Source of the DNA: Iris pallida
Taxonomy: Eukaryota; Streptophyta; Magnoliopsida; Asparagales; Iridaceae
DNA: 64,000 nt
Direction of reading: 5' to 3'
NCBI GenBank assembly: GCA_029216955.1
Contig: JANAVB010010791.1
Span: forward strand, 8,795,826 to 8,859,825
The notes under the pieces were generated by a model. It was not told where the DNA came from, made no database searches, and saw only the letters and a program-made list of their open reading frames with translations. Position numbers and translations under genes: made by a program. Shown piece by piece: positions 47,816 to 61,209 of this stretch. Position 1 is the first letter of the stretch. Every line of letters begins with the position of its first letter.

Positions 47816-49200
47816 CATTTTACTATGCTTTTAGTGTAGCAGTCGGGCTTGTGCTAGAGACAAACGGTGTCTCCCAAGTCTTTACTGAGAAAACGGGACC
47901 GTTAAACGGGCCAGGTCAGAGCAGATGCTGCGCCGTTGGAGTTAAGGTGGTGAGAAAACATCACCAATCTACACCTAAAGTTGGCACAGGAATGTAGCTG
48001 CGTCTCTGGATTAAAGGCATTGGCTTTGAAGTCTTCTTTTAAAGAGCAATGAATGATTGCTCCTTAATGAACGACTCCCTCTTAATTGCCACCTTTACTT
48101 AGGAAATTTCAAGGAACATTTGAACAGTTTGAAGACTCACTTGAATGGGCCTATTAATTGAGACCCATCATACCGAGTCCTAGGTTCATTCCATTAATGA
48201 GGGAATTTGGCCGTCGGCCAAGAGGCCTATAGTTTGGACCACTCCCGTACCTATAAAAGGAGAAGTGTTCCTCTGAAGAGTCACTATCTTCTTCCTGACA
48301 CCCTTCACCACCATGTTTGAGCCAGACATAGTTTCGAGCGGCGGTTGGCTTTGCTTAAGTTGGATTTTGGTTGAGGATTCCTTCGTTCAAAGGGGCTATG
48401 CCTTCGTACAAGAACTGTTGATGAGCCTTGGAACGTGCTAGAACACTTCTCATGAGGAGTTTAAACCTGTACGACGCCTTGGAGGTCTTCGAGGTCCTGA
48501 CGAACTAGCTTGTAGGTGGATGGCAAACTCGAAGAGCCATAGGTTGTGCTCTACCCTACCCATTCTGGGCTTTTGAGACCTTCTGCGCCTTTTGGAAACT
48601 CGGGCCAATTACTGTTTCAGGAAGTTGCTCGCTTCAATCGAGTAGCTGATACACTTTTGGAGGGTTGCACCCATAAGAAAGTCAGATACGATTAAGTGGG
48701 GATCAATCTTCCACTATGCATACCGAGAAGGATGGGGACTGCACTTTGACGATAAACCCCTTGTAGACTCCTCTAGGCTTTGCTGAACCTGTAATCGATC
48801 CTTTGTAGAAGAAGTAGGATTAAACTTTTATGTATAGCCTTGATAAATCTTTACTAGGTCTTTGTAGGCATAATAATGACATAATTTCTTTCTGTATCTT
48901 CTGTTGTCTTTTTAATACTCGGTCTGCGCCATTGTATCATCTGCGCTGTGGTGGAGGAATATTATTAGCTGAGATTTTTCATGTTTCTACAAGACCCACT
49001 TCAAAGTGTTTCGAACTTGGGTCAAGTGGGGGATACTTTGAACAGAAGCAAGACATATGGCATGAGCGTACGTGCATAATGATGTTTCAGATTCTCGTCT
49101 CTGTGTATACAACTATGAAGAGTCTGTAATAGGTCTTTATAGCCACATGTTTCTGTATAAAAACTCTTATGTTCCCTCACTTTTTTCCTCTTCAATACAA
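47816..49200. other. Unclassified repetitive DNA without a gene
   Basis: It contains a plus-strand TATA-like CCTATAAAAGGAG at about 48251 and a polypurine-like TCAAGTGGGGGATAC near 49021-49035. Both suggest remnants of a plus-oriented LTR element, but matching LTR ends were not found. No supported coding frame. Confidence 0.35.
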
Positions 49201-49224
49201 GGAGGGGTCATTATAGAAGACACA

Positions 49225-49445
49225 CCTAACCAGAGGTAATATGAACATGGTAGGCCTAATCTTCATTAGGATGTAGAACAACAATTCAGAGGTAGTATAA
49301 ACGTGAACTGTTTTCTAAATAGGCATGATAATCATAGGATCAATACGGAGAGAACGACTACTCAGAGGTAATATGGACATGGTAGCCACATCATCGGAGT
49401 GTAAAGGAGCAATCCAGAGGTAATATGGACGTGAAGTGCTTCATC
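49225..49445 (+). repeat. Four ~60-bp repeats with CAGAGGTAATATGGACATGG
   Basis: Copies at about 49232, 49288, 49355 and 49412 vary at a few positions. They lie just downstream, in minus sense, of the Tat-type integrase end. Confidence 0.7.
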
Positions 49446-49543
49446 AACTGAAGGAAAGATATAGAAGAAAGGAATCCCCTTACCAGAACCCATAGGCACA
49501 CTTAGGGGATACGATAGCCTATGCCGGTTTCATCTTCAGGCGT

Positions 49544-51206
49544 AATACTTCTTCAGGCACTTGCCGTTGATGGGCATCATTAGCAAGTCACCATTGGGTT
49601 TGGCTAGTCGATAAGCACCGTTGGAGTATGTCGTTTCTATGACGATTGATCCTTCCCACTAGGCCTCAAACTTCCCATCCGTTTTGTGAGTCATCACCAT
49701 CGGCCTGCGCATTGCTAAGACAAGGTCGCTCACTTGGTATGATCTTTCCCGGACACTTTTGTTGAAGTCCCCAGAAATACTAGCTTGGTAAAACTCGATT
49801 CATTGCTGTGCTAGCAAGCATTTTTCATCGAACACTTCCAACTCTTGTAACCATCTGTGCTGGTTATCTTCGTCAGTCAGCTGATTGGTGATAGCTACCC
49901 GTAGGGACGAGATTTGAATCTCTAAGGGGAGCACCGCTTCACTTCTGTAGACCAGGAAGAATGGTGTGTTGCCCGTTGGTGTTCGTACGGTCGTATGGTA
50001 TGCCCACAGGCATTCGCCCAAATTCTTGTTCCAATCGCGTTTATTAGATGACACGACTTTCTTGAGTAGTTCGACGATAGTTTTGTTGAATGCTTCGGCC
50101 AACGCATTAGCCGCTGGGTTATAGGCCGTTGATGCCACGATATATATTCGGTTCTTGTCACAGAACCACTGGAAGGCATGGATCACGAACTGGGGGCTAT
50201 TGTCATGGACAATTCTTCTGGGGACCCCAAACCGGTAGATGACGTGGTGCTTGATGAAGCTGATAACGTTCGAGGATTTTACTTCTGCCAATGGTACTAC
50301 TTTCGCCCACTTGGAGAAGTAATCTGTGATGGCAAGGATAAACCAAAGTCCTTTGGAGGAAGGCGGGCTGATTGGCCCAATGATATCCATTCCCCATTCT
50401 TCAAATGGCCAGGAGGCCACAGTAGGGTGTAGATGCTCCGAAGGTCGGTGAATGAAGTCTGCATGCTACTGACATGCCCGATACTTCTTCGTATATTCTA
50501 AGGTGTCCGCCATCATAGTGGGCCAGTAATAGCCCATGCGGTGCAGTCGGTCTTATAACTTGGGCCCGGGTTGATGAGCCCCACAGGTCTCGTCGTGTGT
50601 GTCTTGGAGCGCTTCTTGCGCCTGTCTGGGATAGGCACCGGAGGAGGAGTCCATCGTAAGAACGATGGTACAACATTTTGGTAGCTATGTCATAGAAGAA
50701 TCGGAGGGAACGTCTTCTGACGGAAGCCGCCTCCTTCTGGTCTTCGGGTAGAATCCCGTAGACAGCGTAGTCGATGAATGGGAAACGCCAGTCCCGTACG
50801 TCTACATCAGCCTCCGCTTGGACTTAGTAACTTTGGCATGTATGTAGAATGTTCTTCGGACAGACGAGTTCTCGCCCCATCACGGTAACGGTGTATTGGG
50901 ATCTTCTAGGAGCTGCGAGAGAGGCAGCGAGACGGGCGAGGGCGTCAGCCTCCAAATTTTGTAACCATGACATATGTTCCATAAAGAAAACTGTGAATAT
51001 GGAGATGATGTCGATGGCCACCTGATGGTAGGGGATTAGGTCCTCATGACTGACCTCATATTGCCCTTGAACTTGGCTAATGATCAGCTTTGAGTCCCCA
51101 TAGGTTTCAATGTAGTCAACCCTAAACTATTTAGCGAGTTGTAGCCCGATGATGAGGGTGTTGTACTCAGCAACGTTGTTGGTACATGACTCACCGAGGG
51201 AGTAGG
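49544..51206 (-). pseudogene. E6: Tat-lineage Ty3/gypsy pol fragment (RNase H, integrase), truncated
   Basis: On minus: an additional-RNase-H-like piece (SLGESCTNNVAEYNTLIIGL, TYGDSKLIISQVQGQYE, ADALARLA) at about 50920-51200; a zinc-finger region near 50480-50700; then integrase from WPFEEWGMDIIGPI with Asp in GMDIIG, Asp in IVHDNSPQF (usually VSDNG) and Glu in LAEAFNKT. The C-terminal part includes SNGAYRLAKPNGDLL and INGKCLKKYYA, with stops near 49660 and 49795. The RNase H end is cut at about 51207, where the E7 LTR starts. RT, protease and gag are absent. Such integrases insert the cDNA; this one is dead. Confidence 0.82.
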
Positions 51207-51769
51207 CGTTGACCCAAACTGGATCGCAGTCAACCTAATCTTGATAATTAACAAGACGATATTTTTTATAATACAACTAGACACATCAAGCTCCATCAAG
51301 CTCCAAAATAGAACGTCATCACATATCAGTTCAAGACAAACATCATCGACGATTGCTTCGACAGTGATGTTGTTACTTGTTATCTGAGTCTGCATTTTTA
51401 CTTATCATTGAGTTTAGGCTATTGTAAGTTAAGTGGAACTGAGTATCTCAATCCTAGACTTAATACCCAAGCTCCACCAAACAAGCTCCAAAGCCTGCCT
51501 AGCCCAAAATGCCCACTTGAATCTTCTGTCCTCTAGAAGACAGAGTTCGGGCGGAACTCTGCCCCACACAGAGTTCGGGCCGAACTCTGCCCCCTTAATA
51601 TTAGGACCTAATTTTTAGGGCATGCGGGTTGCTAGTTGTCCAACGGCAAAATATTTGAATATTTTGGACAGAGTTCTGGCCGAACTCTGCCTATCTGTAC
51701 TAGTATATATAGGCCTTGATTTCTCTCAATTTCAATCATCTAATCTTCTCATCTTCTCTTCTCCTGTAG
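51207..51769 (+). repeat. E7 5' LTR, left part
   Basis: The start is placed by similarity to the outer end of the E9 LTR (TGTTGGCACATTGG against CGTTGACCCAAACTGG). It contains palindromic GAGTTCGGGCCGAACTC-type motifs at 51541-51590 and 51660-51690, and a TATATATAGG TATA-like box near 51703. It ends at TGTAG, the left E8 TSD (51765-51769). Confidence 0.75.
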
Positions 51770-54329
51770 TGTCACAACCTGATTCCAAGATAATGGGTCT
51801 AGTCGGATCATGCACAGCCTGTACCGTTGTAAGACGGCGGCAGTATGCTGTATCAAGCAGTAAAACACAACATGCAAAATATCTAACGAAAATAAAATAT
51901 TTTTATTAAAAATAAACTGGTTCTGGAAATGGAAATAACAAGACTACAATATCACAAATTCACTTATTACAATTGTTCAAAAACAAAAAAGAATAAAACT
52001 ATGCCAACATCTATGGTTCTGGGTTCCTGGTTCTGGTTCAGCCGAATCTGTGGGACTGAAGTCAGGCCCGTAGAAAGAACAATAAGCTAGCTCCTCCTCA
52101 TCGCAATCACCTAAAAATGATGGGTCTACAGTCAGAAGTGAACAAAAAACATATTTCTTCCACATCTAGTATTTCTAAATTAACAATAAATGAAAATGTG
52201 AGACAGTTTAAGAAACTTTATATATTTTTGTAAATAATAGTAAAAGACAACAAGCAATATAATCTCAATGTTAAATATGATGCAATGCTAAGCTAGTGTT
52301 TTGAGTATATAACAGGGCCTGTGATCGGCTGGGATAGAGGCAATATGTATACTAACGTTTTGCCCGAAACGAATAGTATACGGTACGGTTCAACCCCCTG
52401 TGTGGTAGAGGTTAGTGCGAGAGATACAAGCGAGAATTTTTGCTTTGGTCACAAGCGTTATACTACTCCCCCAAGCAATCCCCGAGTCAATGAGTCAATA
52501 TAGCAATCCAATAATCCGTCAATCGATGTGGAGTCCGAGAGGGATCCACGGTGAATCAGTGTCACGATACTATATGAAATCAACTGATGCATACATTTAA
52601 TTATTAAAGTAAAAAACACAGACATGGAATAGATATGAAATTTGCCTCAGACGGTTCCTCGACATGGACAGCAACAAGTGGTAACTGCTAAGTTTTAGGA
52701 AACGGAACCTTCAAGATCGTAGTACCAGATTTTAGTAACTAGGACTACGCTTAATTCTAAAGAGCAACATTAAAGGCTAAATCTGTTAGGTTGGAAAACC
52801 TATTTGGAAAATAATTATATATATTTTGAGAATAGATTTATTACAAAATAATAATTGACAACATAGTCATTTTTAAATAAAAATATGTTTTGCCGTAATA
52901 ACAAATATTAAAAAATAGTTTTAAATAGTATTTTTAGAGATTAATAATAAAAAGAAATTTAGATTTTTACAAAACAATTATTTTACTAATTTAGAAATTA
53001 TTACCGATCAAAATATTAGTAAAACAAATTTCTTAGAAAATATATTTTTTAACTATTTTATTTATCAAAATTAATTATTTAGCAAATAAAAATCATTTAT
53101 AGAAATAATATCATTTTTATTATTTATTCTAATTATTGAAAGCTTTTTGGTATAAAACATTTTTAGGAAATATATACATAAGTTTCCTAGTGACAAAATA
53201 AATAATATTAATAATATTTTTCGGTAAAACTAATTAATAGTAATAGACCATTTTACTAATGAACTCATTTACTATATTTCTTAATAAGCCGAAAATTTAT
53301 TTAAAGAAAATACATTTTGCTATAAATATTAATATGCCAATAATTACTATAATAGTATTAACCATTAATACACCACTATCAACTAATTCCTATGGTTTTC
53401 TATACTAACAATTAATAACCACATAATTAATTAACTACACCATCCTACACAATTAACCAAACATTATTATTGCAAAACTAAACTATTCCAATTGCCAGAG
53501 CTTCATTCTGCCAGTTGGCCGGGACATGAAATGGGTTCTGCATAAAATAACAGAAGGTATCCAGGAAAGAAACTTACCAAAAGTTTGCACGAAGGAGCAC
53601 CGAGGGGAGGCCTCGGACTCTGAACATGGAACACGCACGCACGTACGCGGGACGGGACAACACATAAGGGTGCGTGCGCACGGGAACGTGCTGGACACGC
53701 GCACGGGGGTTGCTGGCCTGTCGGCGCAGGGTCACCGATTGGTCGACGGGAGGTCGGCGAGGTCGAGGCGGTCGACAGAAGGCCGACGGGCTGCGGGGTT
53801 GCGGATCGGAAAGGTCTACCATGGTCAGAGGGTCGACCGGTCGCGGAGGGGACGACGGACGCTAGGGCTGGCCGTACGGGGAGTCTAGCGGTCGTAGGGT
53901 ACGCGGGGAGGTCTGGCGCCAGTTAGGGGTGCGCCGCCGAGGGGACGGCCAGAAAGGTGTCGGCGATCGCGCGGGACAAGAAGCGCACCGGATGCCGAGG
54001 GTTGCCGCGAGGGCTGGCCGGAAGGGATCGGCTGGTCGAGATGGCTGACGAAAAGGGGCCGGCCAAACGGAAAGGTGCTGCAGGTGACAGATGGGGGTTT
54101 GGAGTGTAAGAGAAGGGAGAGAGAGAGTGTGAGGTGCTCCTTTGGTTTACTCTGATGAAGGAGGAAAAATAGGGGTGGTAGTTAATGAGAATGGTGAGAG
54201 TGGAGGTGAGGGTTTTGAGGAGAGAATTTTTAGGGAAAGAAGTGAACGTGGGGAGAGTGAGAGGTTGGGAGTGGGTGAGTGGCTTGCTGTGTGGATCTTC
54301 TTCCTTCTTCTTTTCTTGTGGGTTTTACA
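51770..54329 (-). repeat. E8 3' LTR (2560 bp)
   Basis: Closely matches 58148-60707. It has an AT-rich middle (52800-53470) and a GC-rich part (53600-54070). The GC-rich frames recur in the other LTR and show no domain, so I do not call genes. Confidence 0.93.
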
Positions 54330-54345
54330 ACCTTCCCTCCTTATA
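54330..54345 (-). other. E8 polypurine tract
   Basis: On minus, TATAAGGAGGGAAGGT abuts the LTR start TGTAAAACCC, directly after TTTCGAGGACGAAATT. Confidence 0.75.
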
Positions 54346-57300
54346 AAATTTCGTCCTCGAAATTTCAATAAGGGTCGGGGTACAATCATGTCTAAAACAA
54401 GTAGGAGTATTCTTCCTTATTAGCCTCATGTCTAACTCTGCTAACTGTTCCATAGCAAACCTATGTAGTGTAATATCTTCATCAATCTAACTACTATTCT
54501 CAAATAATATTCTTCCCTCCTTAGAGACACAGTCACTATCCATAATTATGAATTTCTGCTTTCATCCATGAATTGTCAATCACCGTCATAATCTTGGAGA
54601 ATTTGTATTCCTACCCTTTCTTACTAAACACATATAATATTTCTCGCAATATATCTTGTACTTCCATCAGCTTACTAATATATATATCCAAAATTTAACT
54701 CTATGTCATACCACTACATGTGTTCCACTCACGTTCTTATACATCTTATTCGTTTTTGACCAAAATATTATAATTTGGCACACTCCGTCTTATCTTAATA
54801 CTCTAGTATCAAGTCTTAATAACCCAATATCACATTTAAAATCCAACATCACGTTTCAATACTCCAATTTGTCATGATCAGTGAAATTTTCATCATTCCT
54901 TGTTTGTCTATTGTACTCATATGTGATCACTCTGTAATTTATTTAGACGTCTATTTTCACCAACATGTATATATCTTGATTCCAAATCCGCATTTACATA
55001 TTTGATCCTGAATTCTCAATAAAATTTAGTTATCCTGTTTAAGCTCGAATCCTTCATCTTGATTTTTCTGTATCATTTTGACCAAACTTTCCTGTCATAA
55101 ATATATCTTATTACATCTCCCAACCTTTATTATTTACAATCCTTCTATCACTGGTTTATGATTTAAAATCTTTTGTACTCTTCAGTTCATACGATTGCCA
55201 TCCTTAATTAGTTACACCTTAAATCCAAAATTTCTTGTTTCGGTCGTCCTTTATATATCTTTTGGTTCATCGTGCATCTTTCTAAAGGGCATCTCCATGC
55301 TTATCATTTAACAACCTCTAATCTAAAATGTCAAGTTCCTTGATATTCACATCATTAATTATCTCTTCCTTGATTCAAATCACAAGTGTTCATATGTATC
55401 TCATCTTTATCCCAAAACTCATGTACTCAATAAATCCCTATTATAGATCGTTACAGATTTAAATCATCAGGCATAAACTGATTCGAGGCATGATCACTAG
55501 GTACAATGATAAAATATGGGCACAATCAGAATTATCTAGATATGATCTATAATAGAGTTGGAATATTGTTGTGATCAAAATTATTTTAGGCACGAGTAAA
55601 ATCTAGGTACGATTAAAATATGATCATAAAATAAAGGAAAATCAAATAAGGTCTCGTAAAATAGAAAAGACAAGAAGAAACGAACGTCAACAGTTTATTA
55701 CAAAGACAAAAAGTAATAGAATCTTCTGAAATGAGGAACTAAAAATTCTAAAACAAATTGGAATGGGGTATAAGGGTTTGTGATCAGGAAAAATTAGCAA
55801 GTTGTATGATAGTAGGATATCGAGGGTGATTAGAATAATATAGCTATGATAGGAATGTAATCGGATAAGATATTTCCGTTGAGAACTGAGTGATAATCAA
55901 AGGGGAATAGAAAGAATATTGTATCAGTATTTCAAGGGTCAAAAGATAGGGTATGCAAAAAAATGACTTACAAGATAAAATCTTATTAATACACATGCAA
56001 AAATCAATCTCTAACTCGCTAAACTAGCTGAACTCTCAGGATCTACAGAAAACTAAGGCAGCTGCCAAGGTATTAAATCTAAACCTATTTGGAATCAAAA
56101 ATCATCTAAATCAAACTTTCATCTGTCGTTGTATGTAACTCGTATGCCAAATGTATTTCGAATTTTAAGTATTTCTCTCGATTAAACCATTTTATAGACA
56201 TCAATTTTCTATTGTCAGTCATTCTTCCAAAACTAACTACATCAAAGTCACAATCTTCACTTGTCATAGTAAATCCTTAGAAAGTTAATCCATGATCTAT
56301 ATTCGAGAATTTCTAATTCTTGAAATCAATTGACCAAATTATAATCACTAATCAATTTTAATCTTTAACCATGCACATATCAATCGTTCTTATCCAAACA
56401 CATTAGCAAAATATCACAAAATCCCAATAATTCTTATCATAACCAATATGAGCCCCTAAAGTTTGGTAGAAATTGCAAACTCAATTGCTCATTTCCAAAG
56501 TTGCATGCCAATGGTCTTATCTCAATTTCTCACTGCTTGTTCCTTCTCTAGAACCTATCATTCAATTGCTTGTGTTATTCCTTCCATGGTTATATCCCTC
56601 CCTTCTAGGTACAGTAGTCGTATAATCATAAAGGTTGATCCCCGTCAAGTATTCCTTTATTTGATCATCATATTCTCATGCTTATATATTATCCAAATTC
56701 AATTCCTCCATGGGAGACCCTTACCAAATTCTAGACTTTTTGCTAACTCTACCCTTAGCTATCTAATCTCATTGGAAAAATATCGATCCTCTAAGGATCC
56801 TCTTACCGGAATAATATAATAAGGTTGCTATCTAGGTTTTTCTCGTATATAACTATCAACTAACTATATATAGCTACAAAAATATATAACTTTCCATAAA
56901 ATATATGCAACACATTAAAATTGAACCTTGAAAGAGATTGAGCCAATAGCGATTGACATGGTCATAATAAGTTCTAGGAAAATCAAGTAGAATTCCAAAG
57001 GAAATCCATTTTTTTCTAGCTGTGATAAGATATTTCTGAAAATGGAGACAACCGTTAGAAATGCAAATCTTCTAATCAGGCAAAAGTCAAAATAATTTGA
57101 TGGTGCTAAAAAGACAACCATGGTATGGATACCAAATATAGTCGAAGTTACTTTGCCTCAAATTCATGCCTCGCCAGAGTACACCTGACTGCAGTAAATG
57201 TTTGGCTCCACAACTTGAATAATGATAGGTTACCGAGTAGTCTATCAACTTTATCCATTTCATGGCTGAACAACATATGGGACAAATATGATGCATTTAG

Positions 57301-58120
57301 GACATAGTCTCAATAATATCTAAAAACCTATGAACACCTGAAATCACTTCAACTTAGAGTCTATGCCTCGCTAGTGCGCAACTAGCTGCACTAAACTCAC
57401 AGTTTTAATAATTCAAGTAAATGGCTGCAACACATATATGCAAAGCCATATTTGGTCATTGAATATTTTCTTAAATTTGTCCATATGAATTTCAAAGGGA
57501 TAGTTCAACAATTCAAAAGTTTTACAATGACTAAAGCAAGCTCAATAATAGAATGGAATCAATTTTTTGACCGTTCCTACTTCATGATACTCAAGCATTG
57601 AGTTTAGAAGCTTTCTAGGCCTTGAATTGATCAAGAAGTTACCTAAAGATAATAAGGTTTCAAGTTGAGTGGAGGAAGTCAAGAAATGAAAATATTCCCA
57701 GCAAAACAATTCGAGAATACTGATCTTTACCGAAATTATTTTAAAAAAATAATTCCTTAAGACCAATGAAAGTTCGAGAATTTGCTGCGTGAGTTGAGCT
57801 AAATAGCTAATCCATTGGTTCAAAGAAAGTCAAGTTGAAATGGTTTAATAAAACCAATAAAGGAATAGCTTTGGAATATTAGTCATTATCTGAAAGATTT
57901 AGTTACAAACATAAGAAAGGTAACCTACGAAACTATAAGCAAGCAAAAATAGATATCATAGATAGATAATTTCGGCCCTATGTTGTAACAGGGTGAATAT
58001 AATCTAGGTGTTCTAGTTGTTTCTAGAGTCTGTTTTCCAAAAGTCTCATCTAAACCTAGGTCAAGTTACAGAACTGCATGCTGGTCTAGACTAAGTGGAC
58101 TAGACCAATTTATAGAACTG
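54346..58120 (-). other. E8 interior, 3.8 kb, no coding capacity seen
   Basis: AT-rich with stops in all frames and no gag, RT, integrase or chromodomain motif. A short phrase is repeated, CATGCCTCGCCAGAGTACAC (57166) against TATGCCTCGCTAGTGCGCAA (57362). It may hold packaging or spacer sequence. Confidence 0.7.
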
Positions 58121-58138
58121 GACTTGCATGGGCCACCA
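58121..58138 (-). other. Conserved leader motif just inside E8 5' LTR (possible PBS)
   Basis: On minus, TGGTGGCCCATGCAAGTC lies about 9 bases after the 5' LTR end, as in E1 and E3. Confidence 0.5.
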
Positions 58139-58147
58139 TTAAAAATA

Positions 58148-60707
58148 TGTCACGACCCGATCCCAAGAAAATAGGTCTAGTCGGATCATGCCTAGCCTGC
58201 ACCGTTGTGAGACGGCGGCAGTAAGCTGTATCAAGCAGTGAAACACAACATGCAAAATATCTAACGGAAATAAAACATTTTTATTAAAAAGAAACTGGTT
58301 CTGGAAATGGAAATAACAAGACTATAATATCATAAATTCACTTATTACAATTGTTCGAAAATAAAAAAGAAATAAAACTATGCCAAAATCAATGGTTCTG
58401 GGGTTCATGGCTCTGGTTTAGCCGAATCTGCGGGACCCAAGTCAGGCTCGTAGAAAGAATAATAAGCCAGCTCCTCCTCATCGTAATCACCTAAAAATGA
58501 TCGGTCTCCAGTCAGGAGTGAACAAGAAACATATTTCTTCCACATCTAGTATTTCTAAATTAACAATAAATGAAAATGCGAGGCAGTTTAAGAAACTTTA
58601 TATGTTTTTGTAAATAATAGTAAAAGACAACAAGCAATATGATCCCAATGTTAAATATGATGCAATGCTAAGCTAGTGTTTTGAGTATATAACAGAGCCG
58701 GTGACCAACTGGGATAGAGGCAATATGTATACTAACGTTTTGGCCGAAACAAATAGTATACGGTACGGCTCAACCCCCCGTGTGGTAGAGGTTAGCGCGA
58801 GAGAGACAAGCAAGAATTTTGGCTTTGATCACAAGCATTATACTACTCCCCCAAGCAATCCTCGAGTCAATGAGTCAATATAGCAATCCAGCAATCCGTC
58901 AATCGATATAGAGTCCGAGAGGGATCCACGGTGAATCAGTGTCACGATACTATATAAAATCAACTGATGCATACATTTAATTATAAAAGTAAAAATACAG
59001 ACATGGAATATATATGAAACTTGCCTCAGACGGTTCCTCGACGTGGACAGCAACAAGTGGTAACTGCTAAGGTTTAGAGAACAGAACCTACAAGATCGTA
59101 GTACCAGATTTTAGTAACTAGGACTATGCTTAATTCTAAAGAGCAACATTAAAGGCTAAATCTGGTAGGTTGGAAAACCTATTTGGAAAATAATTATATA
59201 TATTTTGAGAATAGATTTATTACAAAATAATAATTGACAACATAGCCATTTTTAAATAAAAATATGTTTTGTCATAATAACAAATATTAAGAAAATAGTT
59301 TTAAATAGTATTTTTAGAGATTAATAATAAAAAGGAAATTTAGATTTTTCCAAAACAATTATTTTACAAATTTAGAAATTATTACCGATCAAAATATTAG
59401 TAAAACAATTTTCTTAGAAAATATATTTTTTTAACTATTTTATTTACCAAAATTAATTATTTAGCAAATAAAAATCATTTATAGAAATAATATCATTTTT
59501 ATTATTTACTCTAATTATTGAAAGCTTTTTGGTATAAAACGCTTTTAGGAAATATATACATAAGTTTTTTAGTGACAAAACAAATAATATTAATAATATT
59601 TTTTGATAAAACTAATTAATAGTAATAGACCATTTTACTAATGAACTCATTTACTATATTTCTTAATAAGCAGAAAATTTATTTTAAAAAAATATATTTT
59701 GCTATAAACAATAATATGCTAATAATTACTATAACAGTATTAACCATTAATCCACCATTATCAACTAATCCCTATGGTTTCCTATACTAACAATTAATAA
59801 CCACATAATTAATTAACTACACCATACTACACCATTAACCAAACATTATTATTACAAAACTAAACTATTCCAATTGGCAGAGCTTCATTCTGCCAGTTGG
59901 CCGGGACATGAAATGGGTTCTGTATAAAATGACAGAAGTTATCCGGGACAGAAACTTACCAAAAGTTTGCACGAAGGAGCACCGAAGGGAGGCCTCGGAC
60001 TCGGAACGTGGAACTCGCACGCACGTACGCGGGATGGGACAACACAAAGGGGCGCATGAGAACGTGCTAGACACGCGCTCGGGGGTTGCTGGCCGGTTAG
60101 CGCAGGGTCACCGATCGGTCGACGGGACGCCGGCACGGTTGAGGCGGTCGACGAAAGGCCGACGGGCTGCGGGGTCGCGGATCGGGAAGGTCCACCACGG
60201 TCAGAGGGTCGACCGGGCACGGAGGAGACGACGGACGCCAAGGCTGGCCGCACGGGGGGTCCAGCGGTCGTAGGGTGCACGGGGAGGTCCGGCGCCAGTT
60301 AGGGGCGCGCCGCTGAGGGGATGGCCAGAAGGGCGCCGACGTTATATGGGACAGGAAGCGCGCCTGCTGTCGAGGGTTACCGCGAGGGCTGGCCAGAAGG
60401 GATCGGCTGGTCGAGATGGCCGACGAGATGGGGCCGGCCAAACAGGAAGGTGCTACGGGTGGCAGATGGGGGTTTGGAGTGTAAGAGAAGGTTGAGAGAG
60501 AGATGGTGAGGTGCTCCTTTGGTTTACTCTGATGAAGGAGGAAAAATGGGGGGTGGTAGTTAATAAGAATGGTGAGAGTGGAGGTGAGGGTTTTGAGGAG
60601 AGAATGTTTAGGGTGAGAAGTGAACGTGGGGAGAGTGAGAGGTTGGGAGTGGGTGAGTGGTGTGCCGTGTGGCTCTTCTTTCTTCTTCTATTTTTGTGGG
60701 TTTTACA
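58148..60707 (-). repeat. E8 5' LTR (2560 bp)
   Basis: Pair of 51770-54329, with moderate scattered substitutions. TSD TATAG follows. Confidence 0.93.
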
Positions 60708-60712
60708 TATAG

Positions 60713-61154
60713 CCTATACATTCAAGAGCTTATTCTTCTCATCTAACTAGCCACAAAACTTCCCAAGCTCCCAAGGTGCTCAGTGCGAGTCAACAAGAAT
60801 TTTGTATGCAAAAGTTTCAAAAGAAGTCTCTTGGACAATTCCAAGTCTCGCCATCCGTGAATCTGTAAGAAGTTGGCGTGATCTTCTGAGTAAAGGCACG
60901 TGGTTGTATGTTATTTCACAAATAGTGGATTTCAAACCTGAGCTAGAGTTCTCAATCCTGGACGAGTCCTCCATGAGGGAAACCAGGTTAAAAACTGTTG
61001 TGTCTGCGTATGCTCCTCTGATCTCTATTTATATTCTGCACTTATACTTTGATTATTATTTATGTTGAGCGGACTAGAATAGAGTTATTTTAATTGGGTA
61101 TAATCAACAGATACTCTATTCACCCTCCCTCTAGAGTTGCCTACACGTACTTCA
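60713..61154 (+). repeat. E7 5' LTR, right part
   Basis: Continues the LTR after E8. It holds ACTCTATTCACCCTCCCTCT near 61113, matching the inverted E9 LTR at 61629-61650. It ends ...ACGTACTTCA at 61154, directly before the PBS. Confidence 0.8.
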
Positions 61155-61156
61155 AT

Positions 61157-61168
61157 TGGTATTAGAGC
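61157..61168 (+). other. E7 primer-binding site, iMet type with one change
   Basis: TGGTATTAGAGC differs from the standard TGGTATCAGAGC by one C-to-T change. It starts two bases after the LTR. Confidence 0.85.
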
Positions 61169-61209
61169 TCTGTTCTCTTATATTGGATTAACATCCTTAG
61201 AGCTGATCC

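Larger units (their letters stand above)
51770..60707 (-). mobile_element. E8: non-autonomous chromovirus-derived LTR element
   Basis: LTRs 51770-54329 and 58148-60707 are both 2560 bp and run from TGTCACAACC or TGTCACGACC to GTGGGTTTTACA. The TSD is nearly matched: TGTAG (51765-51769) against TATAG (60708-60712). On minus, a polypurine tract and the TTTCGAGGACGAAA motif lie next to the left LTR, and the leader motif lies next to the right LTR. The 3.8-kb interior has no gag or pol. It is a large non-coding derivative that would depend on a related autonomous element. Confidence 0.9.

Noticed and set aside
53526..53888. GC-rich open frames in the E8 LTRs (also 59908-60273)
   Set aside because: Long frames on both strands are expected in GC-rich DNA. 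Frames differ in detail between the LTRs and show no domain.
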